A DNA stretch of 37,594 nucleotides, taken from positions 595,678 through 633,271 of the forward strand of contig NZ_KN214134.1 of NCBI RefSeq assembly GCF_000763055.1, given 5' to 3'. Each line of letters begins with the position of its first letter. The stretch's first letter is position 1. This stretch comes from Collinsella sp. 4_8_47FAA (GTDB taxonomy: Bacteria; Actinomycetota; Coriobacteriia; Coriobacteriales; Coriobacteriaceae). The notes under the pieces were generated by a model. That model was not told the DNA's origin and did no database searches. It saw only the letters and a list, made by a program, of their open reading frames with translations. Shown here piece by piece: positions 23,927 through 29,929 of this stretch. Both the position numbers and the translations under genes were made by a program.

Positions 23927-24328
23927 CTACAGGCGGTCCTTGTTCTCGGCCTTAACTTCGTGTGCCTGCTGAACAAAGAACAGGTCGTAGACCACGATGA
24001 CAAAGGCGCCATAGTTGATGACGTCGCCGCCAAACGCGGGAAGCGTGAGCACGGCCTGCGCAATCGTGGCGATTGCGGCAACGATGCCGAGCTTAAACGC
24101 GCCATCCACCTGCGAAGGCTTGTTGGCGCCCTTGATGCCCGCAACGCCCGCGGCAAGATCGATGAGGCCCTTGGCGATAACCACGGCTGCGGCGAGCATG
24201 GCATTCGATCCGTAGGTGGACTCGAGCTTGCCGGTCGCGATGCCGGCGATTCCAATGACGAGGCTGGCGATGCCCAGAACAAAATAAATCAGGGCAAGGA
24301 TTTTGAGTGTCTTGCGAGCAGCGCTCAT
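23927..24328 (-). CDS. Four-TM membrane protein of unknown function
   Basis: A 133-residue hydrophobic protein with four predicted membrane segments, at about residues 9-33, 43-65, 78-100 and 102-122, and a charged C-terminus (HEVKAENKDRL). The small residues and glycines in TM1 (GIASLVIGIAGIATG) suggest tight packing. I do not recognise a family with confidence; it resembles small four-helix DUF proteins of actinobacteria and firmicutes. AAAGGA precedes the ATG at 24328. It is a single gene with a strong terminator. Confidence 0.7.
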   Translation of the reverse strand: MSAARKTLKILALIYFVLGIASLVIGIAGIATGKLESTYGSNAMLAAAVVIAKGLIDLAAGVAGIKGANKPSQVDGAFKLGIVAAIATIAQAVLTLPAFGGDVINYGAFVIVVYDLFFVQQAHEVKAENKDRL

Positions 24329-24449
24329 AGCTGGTCCTTTCGATGCGGGCGCGGAGAATCTGTCGCGCCCAGGTTACGGCACATATCGTGAAGCACATTG
24401 TAGTTCAACGGGACGATGCATGCGTTTGAAAGCGTCTCTTGCCTGTACG

Positions 24450-24478
24450 GTCCAACCTTTCAAAAAGGAAAGCTGGAC
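24450..24478. other. Intergenic hairpin
   Basis: GTCCA and CTTTC pair with GAAAG and TGGAC around AAAAAG, with a small internal loop, between two divergent membrane protein genes. It has no T-tract; its role is unknown. Confidence 0.35.
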
Positions 24479-24557
24479 GTAAGCCAAATCGATGGCAGCT
24501 CATGTGCGGCGCTGCGATGATGAGGCCGTAACAAGGAGCTGGTCTCAAGGAGGAGCC

Positions 24558-24701
24558 ATGATGTACGGAGCAGGGCAAGTGCGTGAGCCGCGGTCGTTAG
24601 GAAGGCGCATGGGCGATTCCGTGATCGCAGCCGTGTGCACGGGATTGATGGCGGTACTTTGCATTGCGATGCTGTGGGCCATGTCGCATGTGGGACAATA
24701 G
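24558..24701 (+). CDS. Small single-TM protein
   Basis: A 47-residue protein with a basic N-terminus (REPRSLGRRMG) and one membrane helix at about residues 21-42 (SVIAAVCTGLMAVLCIAMLW). AAGGAGGAG directly before the ATG at 24558 is one of the best ribosome-binding sites in the window, which argues that it is really translated despite its size. Function unknown. The rsmJ gene starts 63 bases later; the last codons of this gene contain the GACAAT that is the candidate rsmJ -10. Confidence 0.65.
   Translation: MMYGAGQVREPRSLGRRMGDSVIAAVCTGLMAVLCIAMLWAMSHVGQ
24694..24699 (+). promoter_or_regulatory. -10-like GACAAT ahead of rsmJ
   Basis: TGTGGGACAATAG resembles the TGnGACAAT strings at 10647 and 22939, and lies 65 bases before the rsmJ start, within the end of the small upstream gene. 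Confidence 0.3.
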
Positions 24702-24764
24702 CGGACGGTTGGGTGCCGACATAAACGGCACTTACGTATTTGTTTTGCTTGTTAAGGAGTGTCC

Positions 24765-25469
24765 ATGGGCGTCGTCGATCCCTTTTCTGTTGCTCGGGCC
24801 GCGGGGCTTGAGCTGACCGGGAAGTCCGAGGGACTCACGCTCACCGACGGCACGATGGAGCTGCGTGCCGATTTTACCCGCATGCTTCCGCGGCTCAAGC
24901 AGGGCCGTCTGCAGCAAGAGCTGCTGGTGAAGGCTGCGCGCGTAAAAGGCATCGAGCGCCCATGGGCGATTGATGCCACGGCAGGCTTTGGCGAGGATTC
25001 GCTGCTGTTGGCGGCCGCGGGCTTTACCGTCGATCTGTATGAGCAGGATTGCGTGATCGCGGCGCTCCTCAAGGATGCCTTGGACCGCGCGGCAGATGAT
25101 CCGGCGCTTGCGGTTGCCGTGTCGCGCATGCGCCTTCATGCGGGCGAGGACAGCATTGCCGGTCTTCGCCATGTGGCTGAGTTGATCGGGCGGGGCGAGT
25201 TTGCCGCCCCCGACGTGGTGTATCTGGACCCCATGTTTCCCGAGCGCACCAAAAGCGCGGCGGTGAAAAAGAAGTTCCAACTCTTGCATCATCTGGAACA
25301 GCCGTGCGCCGATGAAGAGGCGCTGGTCGAAGCCGCGCTTGCGGTGCACCCGCGCAAGGTCGTTATCAAGCGACCGGTGAAGGGGCCTCTGCTTGCCGGC
25401 GTTAAGCCGAGCTATCAACTTGCGGGCAAGGCCGTTCGTTACGATGTTTTGGTGCCGCCGCGTCCGTAG
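24765..25469 (+). CDS. rsmJ: 16S rRNA methyltransferase of the RsmJ family
   Basis: A 234-residue class I methyltransferase. Motif I is IDATAGFGEDSLLLAAAG, with an acidic residue after the second strand (DLYEQD), and motif IV is VVYLDPMFPERTKSAAVKK, the hallmark of RsmJ/YhiQ, where DPMFP carries the base-binding Asp-Pro. RsmJ makes m2G at position 1516 of 16S rRNA in E. coli. The ATG at 24765 has AAGGAG five bases upstream; a GTG at 24759 overlaps that site and is rejected. The length is slightly shorter than in E. coli (250). Confidence 0.85.
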   Translation: MGVVDPFSVARAAGLELTGKSEGLTLTDGTMELRADFTRMLPRLKQGRLQQELLVKAARVKGIERPWAIDATAGFGEDSLLLAAAGFTVDLYEQDCVIAALLKDALDRAADDPALAVAVSRMRLHAGEDSIAGLRHVAELIGRGEFAAPDVVYLDPMFPERTKSAAVKKKFQLLHHLEQPCADEEALVEAALAVHPRKVVIKRPVKGPLLAGVKPSYQLAGKAVRYDVLVPPRP

Positions 25470-25517
25470 CTTGCGTACGATGGCTGGCACTCCGTCAGTG
25501 CCGTGCCGATGCGGCGC

Positions 25518-25742
25518 CTATTTCCAAGGGTGCGACGTCAGGTGCCATCCGCCGCAGTATTCGCATTTGTAGCAGGCCAAACCGCGCCGCCCGCGGTTTT
25601 CGCAGTCGGCCATAACGGCCTCGGCCTCGGCGCGCGTGTCGTAACGGTTTTTGCGTTCGCACGACTTGTAGCGCCAGGCCTCATCGCGCTCGGCGTCCAG
25701 GGCGTCGCGGCGCTCGTCTTCGCGCGCAAACAGGTCGCTCAT
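25518..25742 (-). CDS. Small zinc-ribbon-like protein
   Basis: A 74-residue protein: a charged helical part (LFAREDERRDALDAERDEAW), a KNRYDTRAEAEAVMADC segment and a C-terminal knuckle CYKCEYCGGWHLTSHPW with Cys, Cys, Cys and His that likely bind zinc. Similar CGGWHLT tails occur in small phage and actinobacterial proteins of unknown role. The ATG at 25742 has only a weak GGGCGG ahead. The frame before it may be continued by a better start at 25815 if a run of six A (25765-25770, plus strand) has one base too many, giving a 98-residue protein starting MGSKKRAAW. Function unknown. Confidence 0.55.
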   Translation of the reverse strand: MSDLFAREDERRDALDAERDEAWRYKSCERKNRYDTRAEAEAVMADCENRGRRGLACYKCEYCGGWHLTSHPWK

Positions 25743-25840
25743 ATCGCCGCCCGTGGCAGCGCCCAAAAAACTCGCTTTTGGCCTTTGACCAGGCGGCTCG
25801 CTTTTTGCTCCCCATCTGCTTCGTGTCCCTCTCCAAACGC

Positions 25841-25870
25841 TGGTATCATTGCCCAATCAAAGTGATACCA
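25841..25870. promoter_or_regulatory. Perfect dyad TGGTATCA-N14-TGATACCA
   Basis: An 8-bp perfect inverted repeat between the divergent zinc-protein gene and the GNAT gene. Half-sites are 22 bases apart centre to centre, two helical turns, which suits a dimeric regulator. Each arm contains a -10-like hexamer, so it may control both genes. Confidence 0.5.
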
Positions 25871-25892
25871 ATAAACGTGAGGTCGCCGCGTG

Positions 25893-26381
25893 ATGATCAG
25901 AAAAACCCTCGATACCGACATTCCCGCCGTCATGGCTATCTATGACGCGGCCCGCGCCTTTATGCGCGCGCATGGCAACGCCACGCAGTGGCCCGAGGGC
26001 ACGCCTTCGGCCGAGCAGCTGGCTGCCGATATCGTTGCCGGTGGCAGCTATGTGTGCGAAGTCGACGGCCGCGTGGTGGCGACGTTTGCCTTTTTGCCGG
26101 GCCCGGACGAGTGCTATGACGTAATTGAGGACGGCCAATGGCGCAGCGACACTCCGTACGCCGTGCTGCACCGTGTGGCGTCCGACGGCACCGTGCACGG
26201 TATCGCGGCTGCGATGTTTGCCTTTGCCAAGGAGCGCGCCGATCACCTGCGTATCGACACGCATCAAGACAACCTGCCCATGCAGGGCGCCATCTTAAAG
26301 GCTGGCTTTGAGCGCGCCGGTATCGTCTATGTGTCCGACGGCACGGCGCGCGTCGCGTTCGATTGGCTGCGCGAGGTGTAA
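25893..26381 (+). CDS. GNAT-family N-acetyltransferase
   Basis: A 162-residue acetyltransferase. It starts with IRKTLDTDIPAVMAIYDAARAFMRAHGN, has the beta strand YVCEVDGRVVATFAFLPGPDE and the acceptor-side VLHRVASDGTVHGIAAAMFAFAKERADHLRIDTHQDN, which corresponds to the acetyl-CoA binding loop and helix, though the usual QxxGxG/A is replaced by SDGTVHGIA. The C-terminus GAILKAGFERAGIVYV is typical. The substrate is not predictable. The ATG at 25893 follows GTGAGG; an in-frame GTG at 25890 adjoins it. Confidence 0.85.
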   Translation: MIRKTLDTDIPAVMAIYDAARAFMRAHGNATQWPEGTPSAEQLAADIVAGGSYVCEVDGRVVATFAFLPGPDECYDVIEDGQWRSDTPYAVLHRVASDGTVHGIAAAMFAFAKERADHLRIDTHQDNLPMQGAILKAGFERAGIVYVSDGTARVAFDWLREV

Positions 26382-26408
26382 GAGCGACGCCTCATATCAA
26401 TAATTCGT

Positions 26409-26448
26409 GCGAACGAAAATGGTCCCACCCGGGGCCATTTTCGTTCGC
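26409..26448. terminator. 14-bp hairpin after the GNAT gene
   Basis: GCGAACGAAAATGG (26409-26422) pairs perfectly with 26435-26448 around TCCCACCCGGGG. The 3' arm holds TTTT inside the stem, so release could occur as it forms. The rest of the spacer to 26635 holds only the candidate promoter. Confidence 0.65.
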
Positions 26449-26546
26449 TGCGCTGTTTTGAAAGCCGGCTTTCGCAAGGCGCGAACCTACGAAAATCGCC
26501 GCGCGGCAACGCAGGGCGATGAGCTCGGTCGGGGGATAGGGCCCGC

Positions 26547-26575
26547 TTCGCCCGCCGGTCCGTAAATTGTATCAT
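26547..26575 (+). promoter_or_regulatory. Candidate promoter of the TetM-like gene
   Basis: TTCGCC (26547-26552) and TATCAT (26570-26575) are 17 bases apart, 60 bases before the ATG at 26636. The -35 is a weak match. Confidence 0.35.
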
Positions 26576-26635
26576 CCAGTGTGGAGCGTGAGTGCCCGTT
26601 GCCGCGTGCGATGGGCTTGTAATAAGAGGAGAGCC

Positions 26636-28636
26636 ATGTCGAAGCAAGCGGTCGTTGGAATCTTGGCGCATGTCGATGCCGGCAAGACCACGCTGGCCGA
26701 GGCCATGCTGTTCAACGCGGGTCGCATTCGCAAGCGCGGTCGCGTGGACGATGGCGATTCGCATCTGGATACGAACGAGATTGAGCGCGAGCGTGGCATT
26801 ACGATCTTCTCGTCGCAGGCCGTGCTCGACCATGGCGATACCCACGTCATGCTCGTGGATGCACCGGGGCATGTCGATTTTTCTGCCGAGGCCGAGCGCA
26901 CATTGCGCGCGCTCGACTATGCGATTTTGGTTGTGGGTGCCAACGATGGCGTGCAAGGGCACACCGAAACCCTGTGGCGCCTGCTTGCGCGCTATGACAT
27001 CCCGACGTTCATCTTCATCAACAAAATCGATTTGGAGAATCCCGGCCGCGACGTTTTGCTGGCACAGCTTGGGCAGCGTCTTTCCGAAGGCTGCCTGGAT
27101 GCCAACGAACTGTTGGCGGGCGGTGCCGTTCAGGAGGACGCTGCTGCGTTGGACGAGGCGGCGCTCGAGGAGTTTCTTGAGGTGGGTGAGCTTTCCGTCG
27201 CAACGCTGTCGCGCATGGTTGCCAAGCGCAAGCTCTTTCCCTGCTTTGCCGGCTCGGCGCTCAAGGACCAAGGCGTGGACGAGCTGCTGGATGGCATATG
27301 CGCGCTGATGCGTGAACAGACGTGGCTCCCGGAGTTTGCCGCGCGCGTCTATCGTGTCAGCCGCGGGGATCGCGGCGAGCGCTTGGCTTGGGTTAAAGTG
27401 ACCGGCGGCACGCTGCATGCCAAGCAGATGATTGACGGACGTTCCGGTGCCGAGACATGGGAGCAGAAGGTCGATCAGGTCCGCATCTATAACGGCGAGA
27501 AGTATGAGCTTGCCCAAGAAGTTGCTGCTGGCGGTATTTGTGCCGTGACGGGTCTTACGCACGTTCGTCCGGGGGATGCCCTGGGCGCGGAGCCCGTGGG
27601 CGATGCGCCCGTCATTGCGCCAGTTCTCACCTATACGGTGCTTCCGGGCGAACACGATGTCCATGCGGTGTTCAAAGCGTTGACTGAGCTGGCGGACGAA
27701 GATCCCATGCTCGGCGTAAGCTGGAATACGCATCTGGAGCAGATTCACCTGCAGTTGATGGGCGCCGTGCAGCTCGAGGTCGTGCAGCGGGTGCTGGCCG
27801 ATCGCTTCGGTCTTTCGATTGCGTTTGAGCCCGGCGGCATTCTCTATAAGGAGACTATTTCGCAGCCGGTCGAGGGCGTGGGCCACTTTGAGCCACTGCG
27901 CCACTATGCCGAGGTGCATCTGTGCCTGGAGCCGTTGCCAGCGGGTTCGGGCGTGCAGTTTGGCACCGTGACCTCGACCGACGAGCTCGATCTTAACTGG
28001 CAGCGTCTGGCACTCACGAACGCCATGGAGCGCGATCACCTGGGCGTGCTGACCGGCTCGCCCATCACCGATGTGCGCATTACGCTCACGGGTGGCCGTG
28101 CACATGCCAAACACACCGAGGGCGGCGATTTTCGCCAGGCCACGTACCGCGCGATTCGCCAGGGGCTCATGCAGGCGCGTGAGGCCGGCGCGGCGGTGCT
28201 GTTGGAGCCGTGGTATCGCTTTGAGCTCGAGGTGCCGGGGGAGTGCGTGGGCCGGGCGCTCTCGGATGCCACGCGCATGGGTGCCGAATACGAGCCGCCG
28301 GTGATGGCGGGAGACCGGGCGAAGCTTGTGGGTCGCGTGCCGGCATCCGAGGTGCAGGATTACGCGCTGGAGGTGGCTGCCTACACGAGTGGTCGTGGGC
28401 ATCTGTACCTGGAGTTCGCCGGCTATGCGCCTTGCCATGATGCCGAGTGCGTAATCGAGACGGCCGCCTATGAGCCCGAGGCCGATCTGCCCAACACGCC
28501 CGACTCGGTCTTTTGCTCTCACGGCGCTGGCTACACCGTCAAGTGGTACGACGTCCCCGCCGCAGCGCACGTCAAGGTCGATCCCGCCACCTTCCGCCCC
28601 TATCGCCCCGCCGACCCCACCTTCTTCTGCCATTAG
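26636..28636 (+). CDS. TetM/TetO-like translational GTPase
   Basis: A 666-residue EF-G-like GTPase. G1 is AHVDAGKTTLAEA, the switch region is ERERGITIFSS, G3 is DAPGHVDFSAEAERTL and G4 is NKIDLENPG. It has the domain order of ribosomal protection proteins (GTPase, domains II-V) and is close to their length of about 640. These free the ribosome from tetracycline, but many gut bacteria carry chromosomal relatives not shown to give resistance; which applies here cannot be decided. The ATG at 26636 has AGAGGAGAG upstream. The last codons, TTC TGC CAT TAG, lie inside a 71-bp repeat that supplies the stop. Confidence 0.85.
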   Translation: MSKQAVVGILAHVDAGKTTLAEAMLFNAGRIRKRGRVDDGDSHLDTNEIERERGITIFSSQAVLDHGDTHVMLVDAPGHVDFSAEAERTLRALDYAILVVGANDGVQGHTETLWRLLARYDIPTFIFINKIDLENPGRDVLLAQLGQRLSEGCLDANELLAGGAVQEDAAALDEAALEEFLEVGELSVATLSRMVAKRKLFPCFAGSALKDQGVDELLDGICALMREQTWLPEFAARVYRVSRGDRGERLAWVKVTGGTLHAKQMIDGRSGAETWEQKVDQVRIYNGEKYELAQEVAAGGICAVTGLTHVRPGDALGAEPVGDAPVIAPVLTYTVLPGEHDVHAVFKALTELADEDPMLGVSWNTHLEQIHLQLMGAVQLEVVQRVLADRFGLSIAFEPGGILYKETISQPVEGVGHFEPLRHYAEVHLCLEPLPAGSGVQFGTVTSTDELDLNWQRLALTNAMERDHLGVLTGSPITDVRITLTGGRAHAKHTEGGDFRQATYRAIRQGLMQAREAGAAVLLEPWYRFELEVPGECVGRALSDATRMGAEYEPPVMAGDRAKLVGRVPASEVQDYALEVAAYTSGRGHLYLEFAGYAPCHDAECVIETAAYEPEADLPNTPDSVFCSHGAGYTVKWYDVPAAAHVKVDPATFRPYRPADPTFFCH

Positions 28637-28696
28637 GGGACGGGGTAGAAATGGTAGATTTTTGAACCCTCTGATCCTTGACTAATTGATTTTGGC
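28626..28696 (+). repeat. 71-bp composite repeat, left copy
   Basis: The first 29 bases are identical, as reverse complement, to 36485-36513; the remaining 42 match 36443-36484 with about ten changes. It begins inside the last codons of the TetM-like gene. A degenerate copy of the GGGACAGTCCC hairpin follows (about 28708-28732), as also on the right. Confidence 0.85.
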
Positions 28697-28707
28697 GCCG
28701 ACGCTGC

Positions 28708-28732
28708 AAGAGGGACAGTCCCTTTGTCACCT
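28708..28732. repeat. GGGACAGTCCC hairpin, degenerate copy
   Basis: AGAGGGACAGTCCCTTTGTCACC. The core GGGA-CAG-TCCC pairs, and the right arm matches the hairpins at 32428 and 36408, but the left arm has diverged. Confidence 0.6.
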
Positions 28733-28738
28733 GCTGAT

Positions 28739-28768
28739 GGTATAATTCGGTATAAGTTGGTATAACTA
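28739..28768 (+). promoter_or_regulatory. Three 10-bp tandem GGTATAA repeats
   Basis: GGTATAATTC, GGTATAAGTT and GGTATAACTA follow each other without gaps, one helical turn per unit, ending 32 bases before the AAA ATPase start. The first unit contains TATAAT, a consensus -10. The array could be an operator covering the promoter of the AAA-UvrA pair. Confidence 0.6.
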
Positions 28769-28800
28769 TTACCAGGGTTTGCCAATCCGAGGAGGCCGAC

Positions 28801-29919
28801 ATGAATCCAAATCCCTTTAAGCCAACGGCAGGCAAGCGGCCTCCGATGCTCATCGGTCGAGAGTCGGTCATCGAAGATTTTGAGGAAGGACTCGACAACG
28901 GCGCCGGAGCGCCGGGTAGGCTCATGCTCATTACGGGAAACCGCGGCTGCGGCAAAACGGTTCTCCTGCGGGAGCTGCAACGTCTAGCCAGCGAGCGCGG
29001 ATGGGCGGTTATCTCTGATTCCGCTTCGCTTGGCTTATGCGACCGCTTAGCCGACGCGCTTCGCTCGAATAAACCCGTTGTGACGTCAATGGAGTTCGGG
29101 CCGTCGTTTGGCCGGATGTCGGTCGAGGCGGCGCGAGCAAAGGGCGAGACGTTACGAGGGCTGGTCAACGAGCGCCTCAAGAAGCTCGGTCCAGGCAAGG
29201 GCATACTGTTTGCGATTGACGAGGCGCAATCGGCGTCTATCGAGGAGCTGGCGGCTCTTGCCGTTCTCTATCAGCAAGTGCTCGGAGATCAGGATGCTAC
29301 GGGATTGCCCGATAGCGACCAGCGCGGTCTTGCGCTGGTGTTCGCTGGATTGCCCAGTATGGTTGATGACTTGCTCGAAGAGCCGAGCGTGACGTTTTTG
29401 CGCCGTGCCCAGCAGCGTACGCTGGGGGCGATTTCTTTGCCCAAGGTGCGCGATTCATATATCCAGACGGTCAAAGACGCTGGTCTTTACGTTGACGCGG
29501 AGACGGCGGACCTTGCGGCACGTAAGAGCATGGGGCATCCCTATATGGTTCAGCTGGTGGGCTATTACATGTGGCGCTCTGCTGTCCGGCGTGGCTCTCA
29601 GATCATTGAAAGGTGCGATGTCGAGGATGGCCATGCGGATGCCGTCTCCGAGTTCTACGAAGCGGTTGACGCGCCTCTGTATTACGGGCTGCGCAGTCCA
29701 CAGCGCCTCTTTATCGAGGCCATGGCGGTTGACGAGGGTAAACCGACGCGCATGGCGGACATCATTGAGCGTTGCGACCGCACCCAGAGCTGGGCGAGTA
29801 AATATCGCGCAAGCCTGATTCGCGAGCGCGTCATCGAGGCTGCCGGATACGGCCTCGTCCGGTTTACCGTGCCCATGCTGGGTGAGTATATTCGCGACCG
29901 CATCTTATGGCATGAGTAG
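28801..29919 (+). CDS. AAA-family ATP-binding protein
   Basis: A 372-residue P-loop ATPase. Walker A is GNRGCGKT (46-53, Lys52) and Walker B is LFAIDEAQ with Asp140 and Glu141, followed by a sensor-like LVFAGLPSM. The N-terminus LIGRESVIEDFEEGL and the DEAQ/AGLP pattern are those of Orc/Cdc6-like or STAND-related bacterial ATPases with a C-terminal winged-helix part (from about residue 290, LRSPQRLFIEAMAVDEGK onward), suggesting DNA binding. AGGAGG precedes the ATG. Its last codons overlap possible starts of the UvrA gene. Function unknown; a role in DNA transactions, perhaps autoregulation through the 10-bp repeats upstream, is inferred. Confidence 0.8.
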   Translation: MNPNPFKPTAGKRPPMLIGRESVIEDFEEGLDNGAGAPGRLMLITGNRGCGKTVLLRELQRLASERGWAVISDSASLGLCDRLADALRSNKPVVTSMEFGPSFGRMSVEAARAKGETLRGLVNERLKKLGPGKGILFAIDEAQSASIEELAALAVLYQQVLGDQDATGLPDSDQRGLALVFAGLPSMVDDLLEEPSVTFLRRAQQRTLGAISLPKVRDSYIQTVKDAGLYVDAETADLAARKSMGHPYMVQLVGYYMWRSAVRRGSQIIERCDVEDGHADAVSEFYEAVDAPLYYGLRSPQRLFIEAMAVDEGKPTRMADIIERCDRTQSWASKYRASLIRERVIEAAGYGLVRFTVPMLGEYIRDRILWHE

Positions 29920-29929
29920 GGTGATAAAG

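Noticed and set aside
26327-28633. 768-residue minus-strand frame opposite the TetM-like gene
   Set aside because: A shadow frame; the plus strand has all GTPase motifs.
26636-28636. Calling this an acquired tetracycline-resistance gene such as tetM or tetW
   Set aside because: The protein fits the family but differs widely from the acquired genes, and there is no transfer gene or leader peptide; GC is like the core.
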